Position numbers and translations under genes: made by a program. Below, piece by piece: positions 49,687-59,952 of a stretch of DNA of 64,000 nt. The stretch lies in assembly GCA_022009915.1 (NCBI GenBank), contig CP091730.1:248001-312000 (forward strand), given 5' to 3'. Below the pieces are notes generated by a model that saw only the letters and a program-made list of their open reading frames with translations, did not search any database and was not told the DNA's origin. Source of the stretch: Alistipes putredinis (GTDB lineage: Bacteria; Bacteroidota; Bacteroidia; Bacteroidales; Rikenellaceae). The stretch's first letter is position 1, and the number at the start of each line of letters is the position of its first letter.

Positions 49687-52600
49687 ATGGCACATAGTTT
49701 CATAACCAATCGAGACCGTCTGCTTTCCGACATTATCACGGGTATCTTGCCCAAGTCAGATGCCGTGGATATTCTTGTGGGCTATTTCTATTTTTCGGGG
49801 TATGCCCATCTTGCCGACAAGCTCGCTGACAAGTATCTCCGTATTTTGGTCGGACTTGACATTGACACCCGGATTTCAAACCGAGTTCGTGAGGTTGAAG
49901 AATTGGTAGAGTGGCAGCGCATTCGTAGCAAAGTTCGGGAAGAATACTTCAATAACTTGGTAAGGCTCATCAATGAAACCGACAATACCGATACAGACGA
50001 AACCATCAGAATGTTTCGCCAATTCCAGCGTAAGATTTATGACGGTACATTGGAGATACGCAAGACAGAAGACCCGTGCCATGCAAAAATGTACCTCTTT
50101 GCCTATAACGACAGTAACAACGAGAATGGAGAACAGCCCGGTGATGTGATTACGGGGTCAAGCAACCTTTCCTATCAAGGGTTGCAAGGCAGAACGGAAA
50201 TCAATGTTCGGTTTACAGACAAAGCTAAATATACGGAAGGAAAACAAATCTTTGATGAGCTTTGGGCAAATGCTATTCCTATTGTGGACGAAAATACCGT
50301 TGACCGTTGGAAAGAGAAGGTCGAAAGTCAAATATGGATTGACCGACTGTTTCAACCGTATAAACTTTATCTACGAGTGCTCAACGAGTATTTTGACATT
50401 CCGTCCAAGACTAATGTGCGTACACCTTTCGACATTACCGATGGTAAGTTCTTTAACCTAAAATACCAAACTGATGCCATCCAACTTGCATTGAAGTCTA
50501 TCGAAACACACAACGGAACGATTGTGGCTGACGTAGTGGGCTTGGGCAAGAGTATCATCGCCTCTACCATTGCTCACAATCTCCGTTTGCGTACCATTGT
50601 AGTGTCGCCCCCACACTTGAAGTCGGGTTGGGACGCTTATAAAGACGAGTTCGGTTTTACGGGTACTGTGTTTAGCGGTGGCAAAATATCGGAAGCCTTG
50701 GTTCATTACAATGATTTGAAGAGGCCTGATGAACAATTTCTTATTATAGTGGACGAGGCGCACCGTTACCGCAATGAATATACCGAAGATTACGCTATGC
50801 TGCACAATCTTTGCCAAGGCAATAAAGTGGTGTTGTTAACGGCTACTCCGTTCAACAATGACCCTGCCGACATCTATTCTATGTTGAAACTCTTTCAGAT
50901 ACCTACAAAGTCCACACTTAAAAACAGTGGAAAATCTTAGTATCGAGTTCCGCGACCTTATTAGCCAATACAAGGAACTGCGCGAACTGCAACGACAAGG
51001 CAAACTCTCCAAGCAGGATGTGAAGAACGAAACCGCCAAGATAGCCCGTACCATTCGTTCAATTATCGGACCTTTGGTTATCCGTCGTTCTCGCATCGAC
51101 CTTCAGCAAATTGACACCTACAAGGAAGACCTCAAGAAGCAAAAGATAGAGGTGGTTATCCCACAAGACCCTATTGAATTGACTTACGATCTCAAAGAGT
51201 TGAAAAACTTGTATCTGCGCACGCTTAACTTCATTTACGGAACAAAATCAAAGGAAGAAGATTCTGACGATGGTGTTTACCGTTTTCAAGCAGCTCGTTA
51301 CAAGCCAGTGCTATATGTGCCGGAAGATAAACGTGAAGCATTGGCCAATGACATAGAACGCCAAACAGGGATTGATGATGTAAATATGCTCATCGGTCGT
51401 CAAGCAAACGTGGCAAAATTCATGCGCCGTTTGCTGGTGCGTCGCTTCGAAAGTTCGGTTGCAGCTTTCAAAACGTCGCTTGCCTTTATGATAAAATCTT
51501 CTCGTAATGTGCTCGATTGGATTGACCGTACCGGAAAGATCCCCGTTTGGAAAAAAGGAGGCATGCCTGATGTGGATGACTTTTACGAAAGCACTGATGA
51601 TGGCATGGCGGAAATAGAAGATGCGTTTGAGAAATATTCAGGCAAGGGATTCTTTGTTATTGACATGAAGTTTGTCAAGAACGAGTTTATCAATGACGTA
51701 AAAAGCCGACATCGCACTTCTTGAGTCTATTTACTTGGAATGGTTTGGTAAGGAAAATATTATCAAGTTCGATCCGAAACTCGAATCGTTCATCCGCCTT
51801 GTTCGTGAGAAACTATCCAATGAACCAAATCGCAAACTTGTTGTATTCAGCGAGTTCGCTGATACTGCCAACTACCTTGGTGCGGCCCTCAAAGATGCCG
51901 GACTTCCTGCACTTAAATATACTTCAGCGGATGCAACGCCTTCTATGCGCCAGACTATTCGCAATAATTTTGACGCAAGTGTTAAAAAAGAAATGCAAGC
52001 CAATGACTACAAGGTCTTGGTTGCCACTGATGCCATTTCCGAGGGTTACAACTTGCATCGAGCCGGAGCGATATTTAACTATGACATTCCATATAATCCC
52101 ACAAGGGTGATCCAGCGTATAGGACGTATCAATCGTATCAACAAAAAGGTTTTCGACAACCTTTATATTTATAATTACTTCCCCACAGAGGTAGGCGAAA
52201 GCGAAACCCGCACCAAAGAAATATCTACCTTAAAAATGGCAATGATTCATGCCATTATGGGTGAAGATACTAAGGCATTAACTTCCGATGAAGAATGTTC
52301 CGCTTTTTTCCGAGACCGTTACCGTGCGGAAATCGAGCATTCCGAAACGGAATCGTGGGACACTCAGTATCGCCATTTTTTAGAATCGGTCAAGGGTACT
52401 GATGAATACAATGAGGCTTTGCAGATTCCACACCGCGCCCGAACAGGGCGCATCGTGGATAAGCCACTCAAAGGTGTCATCCTTTTTGGTAAAAAAGGCG
52501 AAGATTTCGTTTTTAAAATTTCCAATGGCGACTGTGAGCCGACAATGCTTTCTGCCGAAGAAGCCTTGAAGCTCTTTGAAGCTTTACCCGATGAAAAGCC

Positions 52601-52947
52601 GTTTGCTACCACCGAGGACTTCGACCGATTGTATCAACAAGTGAAACTTTTACTATTCCGCAGCGATACAAAGAGCCGTAATGACAAAAACATCTTAAGG
52701 GCTATTCAAAAACTTAATGCAATTAAGATAAAACTGCCTGAAGATTACTATTCTGATCTTTTTGGCGGCTCTCGATGCGGAAGCATTGTCTGGCTATGAA
52801 GTGCGTTTCATCAATCAAATGAAACCATCAGAGATTCAAAAATTATTCAAAGAGATTCCTGCCGACTATCTTATGCGCTTGCTCGAAGCACAAGCCAAAG
52901 TCGGAGAAGGGAACGAAACATTAATAATAACTGAAGAACTGCAATAA
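49687..52947 (+). CDS. PLD-nuclease / SNF2-type helicase fusion of a restriction-like system (frameshifted)
   Basis: About 1085 residues. N-terminal phospholipase-D-type domain: 'LVGYFYFSGYAHLADKL', then the HKD pieces 'CHAKMYLFAY' and 'VITGSSNLSYQGL' at about residues 135-165 (single copy, so probably a dimeric nuclease). Helicase: Walker A 'VADVVGLGKSIIAST', DEAH 'LIIVDEAHRYRNEY', motif III 'VLLTATPFNND', a long helical insert, then 'KLVVFSEFADTANYLGAAL', 'VATDAISEGYNLHRAG' and 'RVIQRIGRINRINKK'. Frame slips, each one extra base in a run of A or T: about 50930, 51702 and 52764. Its stop overlaps the methyltransferase ATG, so both are made from one mRNA. Probably translocates on DNA and cleaves non-self targets. 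Confidence 0.85.
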
Positions 52948-55900
52948 TGATGGATTTTAGCAAAGCATATAATCGTGCGGATTTTGTCAATTACCTCCGC
53001 CGTGATTTCCTCCCCGATGATTTTGAGCAGGAAGAAAAGAATGTCCCATTTTGGACACAGATGAACTATGCATCTGTTGCCACTTGTCTTGGCAAGTCTA
53101 AAACGTTAGACCTCGTGGTCTATGAAATCAAACACCATTCGCCCCATGATGCTCGCGTGGGACTGTCGAAAGATGCCTTCCGTATGCTTGCAGGAGAAAA
53201 ACAAAACCGAGCTTTGGTTATTTTCGTTCCAGAAGATAACTCGGACAATTACCGTTTCTCGCTGATTGAAATCCAACTCTCTATCGGTGAAAATGACAGT
53301 AATGTTACCCGTGCTTATTCTAACCCTCGTCGCTATTCTTACTATCTTGGCAAGGGAATCGCTTGCTATACGCCCAATAAATACTTGAATGAACTGGGTA
53401 GAGTCGAGGATGTGAAAGATCTTTTTGAGCGTTTCTCGGTAGAGGTACTTACCAAGGCATTCTATCAAGAACTGTCAGATTGGTATGCTTGGGCAATTAA
53501 GGTTATTTCTTTTCCAAACGATATCTCTACACAGGCAGATGATAAACGCCACAATCACGAGGGGGTAATCCGCCTTATCACTCGATTGATTTTTGTATGG
53601 TTCTTGAAAGAGCGTAAACTTATTCCGTGGCAGTTCTTCGATCAAGAGTATATAGCCAATCATCTTATTAAGGGTTTCAATCCGCATAAAATTGACAATC
53701 TTTTCGGCAAGTCGGAAGCAAGTGTTTATTATCGCGCTATCCTGCAGAACCTTTTCTTTGCAATGCTTAATTGCCCAATTACCAAGGAGGGAGGTACGGA
53801 GTTTACAGAACGCCGTTTCAAGGACAACCGCTCGCAGTTTGACGATAACAAACTGATGCGCTATCGTGATGAGTTCAATGATCCTGACGAGTTCTTGCGT
53901 CTCGCTAACGAAACCGTGCCATTCCTCAATGGCGGACTTTTCGACTGCTTGGATGAAAAGCGTACGGGAATGTACTACGATGGTTTCAGTGAACGTAAGG
54001 AGTCAATGGCGCAACTGATTGTACCAGACTATCTTTTCTTCGGAGAGGAAGCGGGTAAAAACATAGACCTTTCAGAATTCTACGGCGATGCTAACAAGAA
54101 GAAAGTGTCGGCTCGTGGTATCATTGACATTCTCAAGCGTTACAACTTTACAGTAGAGGAAAATATGCCATTTGATAAAGATGTATCGCTCGATCCGGAA
54201 TTGCTTGGTAAGGTATTCGAGAACTTGTTAGCTTCATACAATCCAGAAACCCAACAAACAGCCCGTAAGCAAACTGGTTCATTCTATACTCCACGAGAAA
54301 TAGTGCAGTATATGGTTGATGAAAGCCTTGTCACTCACCTCAAACGCACGGTTGGCAATGAGTTGGAGAGTGAATACCGCAAGCTACTTGACTATGCAGA
54401 CAACGAAATTTTGCTTACCGAACAGCAGAAGTTGGCAATTATGCAGTCTCTCTATAACTGTAAGATACTCGATCCCGCTTGTGGTTCAGGAGCATTCCCT
54501 GTTGGTGTGCTTCAACAGATGGTGCATATTCTTAAGCAAATTGATCCCGATAATAGTCGTTGGAAGAATATGCTACTACAATTCGCTATTGATGAAACAT
54601 CTGAGGCATACCTTAATTCGACTGCTGAAGAACGACGAGAAGCTGTTGCTGATATAGAAAGAGCTTTTGATGAGAATGTAAACTACCCAGACTATGCCCG
54701 TAAACTCCACCTTATTGAAAATTGCATTTATGGTGTAGATATTCAGCCCATTGCCATTCAAATTTCAAAACTCCGCTTTTTTATCTCCCTTGTCATAGAC
54801 CAGAAACGGAATAACAATCCTGCCGACAATTTCGGAATTCGTCCGTTGCCTAATTTGGAAGCCAAATTTGTTGCAGCAAACTCACTTCTTGGTCTAAAAC
54901 GGACGGAAGCATCTTTATTTGACTCAGAAGAAATAAAACAGAAAGAACGTCAACTTAAAATTGCTAAACATAAAATATTTAGTGCTAGACGACCTACAAC
55001 CAAGGAAAAATGGCGCAATGAGGTAGTTCGCTTGCGTAAGGAGATTGCGGATCTCTTACTTGAAAAAGACTGTATCGGCAACGAACAAGCAGCCCAACTT
55101 GCACAGTGGGATATGTTCGACCAAAATACTTTCGCTCCTTTCTTTGATCCCGAATGGATGTTTGGTATCAAAGAGGGCTTTGACATTCTTATCGCCAATC
55201 CACCTTATATCTCTACAAAAGGTGTTTCAACTGCCGATAAGAAACTATTCGAAGCGGAATTTGGCTTCTCTGATGATACATACAACCTGTTCTTTTTCAA
55301 AGGCTTTTCCTTGCTTTGTGAGGGAGGATGTATTACATACATTACTCCTAAGACATTTTGGACAACTCAAACCAAGCGTAATTTAAGAGATTTACTGCTT
55401 GCCAATACACTTAATTACGTGTTTGATACAGCCAATCCATTTGAAGCTGTAATGGTTGACACTTGCATCACCTCGGCAGTTAAGAATAAGCCTGCCGCAG
55501 AAAATCTTGTGCGCTTTATAGATGGTCGTAAGAGTTTATTACAGCCCGAACGTCTGACCGTAGCTCAATCAGTATATCTCAATACTCAAAACAGTGTGAT
55601 ATTCAAACCGTCTGAATTGAATATGCGTATCTACGAGCTTTATGGCGAAAAGGTCAAAGCTCTGTATGATAAGTGGTGGGACAAGATTAAGACTTCTCGT
55701 GACATCGAAAAGAATAAACGCGAACTTGAAGAATATCGGGCAAGCCTTAAACCTGGTGATGTTGCACTTCTCGGGTGCTTGACCGAGGGTGGACAAGGTT
55801 TGGCTACCGCCAATAATGGTAAATACATTGCGGTAAGAAGCACCACTAAATGGGCGGAGAACATCCGTGTGTCTCGGCCTAAGAAACTTGCTGATTTTTT

Positions 55901-56701
55901 GGCTCGAACCCCGAAAGCTATAACCGCAGAAATGCGCCGTTACCCATCATATGTAGCTTTTTTTACAATCATTGTCAGAAGCTGAAATTGCAGAACTCTT
56001 TGATTCTCTCAAAGAGCAATATGGTCGTGACATTTTCGGTCAAGGTTATCTTTATAAGATTGTGGATGATTGCGAAATAGCAGATGTGGATTCTTTGACG
56101 GATGACGAAAAAGAGAACGGTATAGAAACAACCAAACCATACTATGTGCCTTATGATAAAGGAGATAAAGACGGAAATCGATGGTATCTTGAAACTCCAT
56201 TCGCTATTGCGTGGTCTAAGGAGAATGTCCGTTTTTTGAAGACTAATTCTGGCAAGAAAGGGGAAGGTATGCCCGTTGTTCGTAACCCTCAATTCTATTT
56301 TAGGGAGGGTTTTTGTTGGAATAATGTTTTGACTACATACATGAAATGTAAGAAGAAAGAAAAGACCGTTCAAAGTACCGAAAGCATGAGTTTTTTCTCA
56401 TGTACAGAACAAACACCAGAGTATTACCTTATTTCGATTATGAATTCAAGATTTGCTGCATTTTATGTAGATAATCTTGTAAATTCAACATCTCATTGTA
56501 CTACTGGTGATGCAAAAACTTATCCCTATTATGATACCAACTATTGAGCAACTATATGAATGTAAACGCCTCTTTGATAAAGCATTTGACTTGAAACGGT
56601 CTGTTGCAAAAGGAATTGCGACAGATTTAGATATTTCAGAAGAACTCAATGCTGTGGAAAGAGCCAATGATTTAATAGTTGAGAGCATATATCAATTATA
56701 G
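52947..56701 (+). CDS. Eco57I-like DNA adenine methyltransferase with nuclease-like N-terminus and switchable C-terminal specificity region
   Basis: About 1250 residues. The N-terminus has 'LDLVVYEIKHHSPHDARVGL', compatible with a PD-(D/E)xK nuclease (D..E-I-K). The methyltransferase core has motif X-like 'TGSFYTPREIVQYMVDES', motif I 'ILDPACGSGAFPVGVL' (about residue 510) and catalytic motif IV 'ILIANPPYISTKGV' (about residue 750), an N6-adenine type. The C-terminal TaqI-like specificity region ends with 'FYFREGFCWNN', 'YYLISIMNSRFAAFYVDN' and 'LIPIMIPTIEQL'. Frame slips: extra T at 55958-55964, extra A at 56513-56517. The last 127 residues lie downstream of inverted repeat IR1 and can be exchanged with two silent cassettes. 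Confidence 0.87.
56301..56320 (+). repeat. Inverted repeat IR1 (expressed copy) of the specificity switch
   Basis: tagggagggtttttgttgga, within the methyltransferase gene, encoding the conserved REGFCW. Identical, in opposite orientation, to IR2 (57092-57111). The wider region 56293-56320 matches IR3 in 26 of 28 positions. Confidence 0.93.
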
Positions 56702-56710
56702 ATACAGAGA

Positions 56711-56746
56711 ATGGAGTAGAGGATATCCATTAATCCTCTACTCCAT
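56711..56746. terminator. Bidirectional terminator-like hairpin between expressed gene and silent cassette A
   Basis: 13-bp perfect arms atggagtagagga and tcctctactccat around a 10-base loop. The stop codon of silent cassette A (56730-56732) lies within it. T runs are weak, so it may instead be only a symmetric junction. Confidence 0.6.
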
Positions 56747-57115
56747 ACAATAAACGAACCAATCTATCAAGTTCATATTGTTTTTCTTCCATTAAGATTT
56801 CATCAATCACTGCTGTTCTTTTGAGACTGATGCAATCGGCAACTAATTTTTGCAATGATTCAAATATTTTCTTTTGTGGGATTACTATAGGTAGCTGCCG
56901 TGCGTCATTTATCTGAAAATGAGAAGTGTTGTTGATAAAATTGTCAACATATAGGCTAATAAATTCTGAATTTATTAGGGCTACATAGTACCAATCAGGA
57001 AGGTTTGTCATTGTGAATAGGCTCATACTCAAAACATCAAAAACGCCATTTGCTTTAATTCTGGCTTTAAGGTATGTAGAGTTGACATCTATCCAACAAA
57101 AACCCTCCCTATACT
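56730..57115 (-). pseudogene. Silent specificity cassette A (promoterless, inverted)
   Basis: An open frame on the minus strand without start, beginning at IR2 with REGFCWIDVNSTYLKARIK and matching the expressed C-terminus throughout: 'WYYVALINSEFISLYVDNFI', 'NNTSHFQINDARQLPIVIP', ending 'LDRLVRLLYGVED'. The framework residues (YY.. INS.. YVDN.. DA..PI.IP) are kept while the intervening residues differ, as expected for alternative target-recognition segments. Inversion between IR1 and IR2 would fuse it in frame to the methyltransferase. About 125 residues, intact. Confidence 0.88.
57092..57111 (-). repeat. Inverted repeat IR2 (silent cassette A)
   Basis: Exact 20-bp reverse complement of IR1. 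It also contains the TAG stop codon of cassette B, so the two cassettes abut with no spacer. Confidence 0.93.
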
Positions 57116-57563
57116 AAACCAAAGATTTGATTTTCTATAAAATCATCCAATTGTTTTTGTATGTTTGATGACTCGTTCCCTTTTATTTTTTGCGCTATTG
57201 CAGCTTTTGCCAAAGCGCTACAAAATGATAATTGTTCAGATGTAGGAACGATAATTGGGAGTTGACGAGCATCGTTTATTTGAAAAGTCTGAGTGTTATT
57301 TACAAAAGTATCAACATAATAGCTAATCAGTGTCGAATTAATTACACATAAAATGTATTTTTTTCGGGAACTTTGTCGCACACGCCAAAAATACTCATAC
57401 TTTTTACGTCATGGATACTCTTTTGCTTAATTCTGCATTTAAGAAAAGTCGTATTAATATCACTCCAACAAAGTCCCTCCCTAAAATAGAACGTATAACC
57501 TTGGTAACGAGCTTTCGGATCTGTCTTCAAAAAACGGACGGTTAATAGATACCACGCTCCCAT
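57109..57563 (-). pseudogene. Silent specificity cassette B (promoterless, inverted; frameshifted)
   Basis: Minus strand: 'VRFLKTDPKARYQGYTFYF' matches the methyltransferase just before IR1 ('VRFLKTNSG...FYF'); then IR3 encodes REGLCW; then 'SDINTTFLKCRIKQKSI', 'YILCVINSTLISYYVDTFVN', 'INDARQLPIIVPTSEQLSF', ending 'DFIENQIFGLV' with TAG inside IR2. A frame slip lies in the T run near 57357-57364. Homology to the expressed gene begins about 70 bases before IR3, and the recombinase gene end overlaps this part. Inversion between IR1 and IR3 would express it with only F-to-L change in the repeat. Confidence 0.85.
57464..57491 (-). repeat. Inverted repeat IR3 (silent cassette B)
   Basis: Reverse complement of 56293-56320 with two adjacent mismatches (ac for tt) in 28 positions. 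Confidence 0.9.
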
Positions 57564-58193
57564 CTGCCATTCCTTGATTTTGTTGGAGTTCTCAATCCGG
57601 TATATGCCAAATATCGATATAGTGTACCCCTTGCAATTTTCAATTTCTTAGCTATCTGCGGAACGCTTATCCCTTTTGCCATTTGACCCTCTATGTATTT
57701 GTGCTTTGCCACACATTTTGCGTTCAACTGCTTATTGCGTTGACCTTGACCTCTACCGACTGGATGTCCTTCCTTTTTAATCGAGCAAGGGCTTCTTTTG
57801 TCCGCTGAGAAATCAAGTTACGTTCTATTTCTGCGGATAGTCCGAAAGCAAAAAGCAAGTACTTTGCTTTTGAATATCATCGCCAAGACGGTAATTATCT
57901 TTAATCGTCCAAACGCGACTCTCTTTTGTCATACAGATATTGAGTATTTCCATAATCATAAAGAGGTTGCGTCCAAGACGAGATAACTCTGTACAGATTA
58001 TCAAATCATCTTTGACAATTCGGTTTAGAAGCTTGCCGAGTGCCCGTTTAGAATAGTTCTTTGTACCAGAGATAGTTTCTTCTATCCAGCCATCTATCGT
58101 CAATCCTTCTTTTTTGCAGAAACGCTCTATCTCAAAACGTTGGTTTTCCACCGTCTGCTTGTCGGTGGAAACGCGGATGTAGCCATATACCAT
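57542..58193 (-). CDS. Serine recombinase / DNA invertase (Hin-Mpi type, frameshifted)
   Basis: About 216 residues, the size of small DNA invertases. 'MVYGYIRVSTDKQTVENQR' carries the catalytic Ser; 'LIICTELSRLGRNLFMIM' is the second catalytic arginine motif; the C-terminal HTH is 'GISVPQIAKKLKIARGTLYR'. The frame slips near 57848-57862 in an A-rich stretch; the corrected middle reads 'FGLSAEIERNLISQRTKEAL'. Members invert DNA between short inverted repeats. Its location immediately beside the silent cassettes makes it the likely catalyst of the specificity switch. Confidence 0.9.
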
Positions 58194-58341
58194 TTTTTTA
58201 GGTATATGATACCTCTTTTGTTTTGAAGAACAAAGGTTTTTAGAGATATTATTTTTTTGATACTAGCCTGCTTTTTTTATACAAATTGATGTTCTCGTAG
58301 GTACTACTTTTTATAAAACTCCAGACCTTACCTGTTTTTGA
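58194..58341. other. Spacer upstream of the invertase gene
   Basis: AT-rich. On the minus strand CCTTTG about 40 bases before the ATG and a small palindrome aggtatatgatacct just before it may belong to the invertase promoter or operator. No gene. Confidence 0.35.
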
Positions 58342-59736
58342 TCATCGTCTTGTGGTTGTTTGTTTATTGGAGTATTTATCTTTATTATTCCAAGGAAGTT
58401 CAGAAGACGAGCCACCGGAGCCTGTTCCGACATGTACTTGTGCCTGACCACCTGCTACAAGTTCAAAGGCTGCTCCAAGAAGATTAGCTTGTGCTTCATT
58501 GACCTGTTCCTGTGGCTCAAATACTTCATTGATGAGCTCGTAAACGGTAGCTTCGTCCTTGCTAAACCGTTCCCATATATCACTGAAATATTCTATATAA
58601 GTCCTTGTGTCATATTCTTCATTGCCAACTTTCGTCCAAATATGAATGGACGGATTCCTCATATTTGGAATGATGTAATGTACCAGTTCCGCGCCGGATG
58701 AAAGTTGGTATCTGTGAGGATTGGCTTTGCGGTCAAGTTGGTCAATGTGTTGCTTCTGTTTGTCGATGACGGCATCTTTTTCTTTCGATTGCCGCTCTGC
58801 CGTTTCCGCCCTACGGATAGCTTTGTCTATCTCTTTCTGATAGCCGTTTCGCAGTTGTTCGATGTCGGATTTGTGTTGCTCCTGTAGATGCTCTTTCTCT
58901 GCTGTGAGTATTTGGATTTGACCTTTCAGTTTGGCTATCAGCTCGTCCTTTTCTCCTAGTTTCTTCTTTGCCTTAGCAAGATCACCTTTCCCGAACCATG
59001 ATAGAATGGTATTTTTGCCCTCTCGCGCTTTCTCAATGTCGGCCTGCAATCTGGCAATGTCTTCCTCGTACCGACTTACCTGTTGCTTATAGTATTCCGA
59101 ATTTGCCTGATGTTTGGCGGTGGAACCGACTATTCCACGCTGCAACCCGAACGGTTTCATGGCTGCGGCATAGCTGTTCTGGTATTCGTGCAGCTTGCTC
59201 CGCCGCATCACGTCATCAGCAGAAAGTCTCGGTCCGGATTTCGTCTCGTACTTCTTTTCGCCCTCACGCTTCTTGCGGAGACGTTCGGTAGTAACGATAG
59301 GCACGACGGTAGCGTGCAGGTGCGGAGTCTTCTCATCCATGTGCAGTACACATGAAACAAGATTTTCACTGCCGAAGGTCTCCCGAAGCCATTTCAGGTT
59401 GGCATCTATCCAATTTCCCAGTTTCCCTTCTTGGGCAATCTTCATCATCTGTTCATGTGTTCCGGTCAGAATAATGCGGATGGCTTTTGTCTGGTTCTTG
59501 GCCACTTTGCGGTGCAGTCCAGCAGTGTCGATGCGGTATTGGATTGCTTCCGTGCGATTGGCTACTCCATTTGGAAACGTAAGCAGTTCCCGGTTCTGTG
59601 ATGTCCGGTTCGCATCGGCATTGGTCGGAACATATACCTTGCCTTTGGCATCCTTTCTTTCTATATGGCATGACATGCCGGAGTCATTACCGCTGCCACG
59701 TTGCAGGTGACATACTGCATATTGTGTATTACTCAT
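58342..59736 (-). CDS. MobV-family relaxase (Mob/Pre plasmid recombination enzyme)
   Basis: Nicks oriT to start mobilization. Start chosen at ATG 59736 (MSNTQYAVCHLQRGSGND), where the family begins; the longer upstream frame runs through the oriT-like repeat. Relaxase features: 'HIERKDAKGKVYVPTNADAN', 'YRIDTAG', and the metal-binding 'VLHMDEKTPHLHATVVPIV' (H-x-D-E..PHLH). From about residue 210 a long coiled coil ('IARLQADIEKAREGK', 'KEHLQEQHKSDIEQL') and a C-terminal domain follow. 464 residues, no frame break. Confidence 0.9.
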   Translation of the reverse strand: MSNTQYAVCHLQRGSGNDSGMSCHIERKDAKGKVYVPTNADANRTSQNRELLTFPNGVANRTEAIQYRIDTAGLHRKVAKNQTKAIRIILTGTHEQMMKIAQEGKLGNWIDANLKWLRETFGSENLVSCVLHMDEKTPHLHATVVPIVTTERLRKKREGEKKYETKSGPRLSADDVMRRSKLHEYQNSYAAAMKPFGLQRGIVGSTAKHQANSEYYKQQVSRYEEDIARLQADIEKAREGKNTILSWFGKGDLAKAKKKLGEKDELIAKLKGQIQILTAEKEHLQEQHKSDIEQLRNGYQKEIDKAIRRAETAERQSKEKDAVIDKQKQHIDQLDRKANPHRYQLSSGAELVHYIIPNMRNPSIHIWTKVGNEEYDTRTYIEYFSDIWERFSKDEATVYELINEVFEPQEQVNEAQANLLGAAFELVAGGQAQVHVGTGSGGSSSELPWNNKDKYSNKQTTTRR

Positions 59737-59772
59737 TTCTATTTCGTTTATGCTGTTATAACTCTGATTATA

Positions 59773-59938
59773 GGTTTGTAAAATCCCGTCATTTGTGCCA
59801 CAGGCAAAACTGGGTGTCGAGAGGGCATCCCTCCGCTTATGGGCTTTTTGACTGCCGGACGCGAAGCGGAGGCGGTGAAAATGCCCTAATAAGCTACGGG
59901 ATTTTACAAACCCTTTTTTCAAGGACAGCGAGCTGTCC
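59773..59938. other. Candidate oriT: nested inverted repeats upstream of the relaxase
   Basis: Outer 17-bp perfect arms ggtttgtaaaatcccgt (59773-59789) and acgggattttacaaacc (59896-59912); inside, gggcat (59823-59828) pairs with atgccc (59881-59886) and cctccgctt (59830-59838) with aagcggagg (59864-59872). All are concentric, so the whole can extrude as one cruciform. A further hairpin ggacagc/gctgtcc follows at 59923-59938. MobV origins typically lie just upstream of mob and contain inverted repeats, so oriT is the best guess; the nick site is not identified. Confidence 0.6.
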
Positions 59939-59952
59939 AATCCATCCAATTA

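Noticed and set aside
49687..56701. DISARM or BREX system
   Set aside because: Helicase, PLD and methyltransferase parts are present, but the helicase lacks a DUF1998-type layout and there is no DrmB, BrxC or PglZ homologue in the window.
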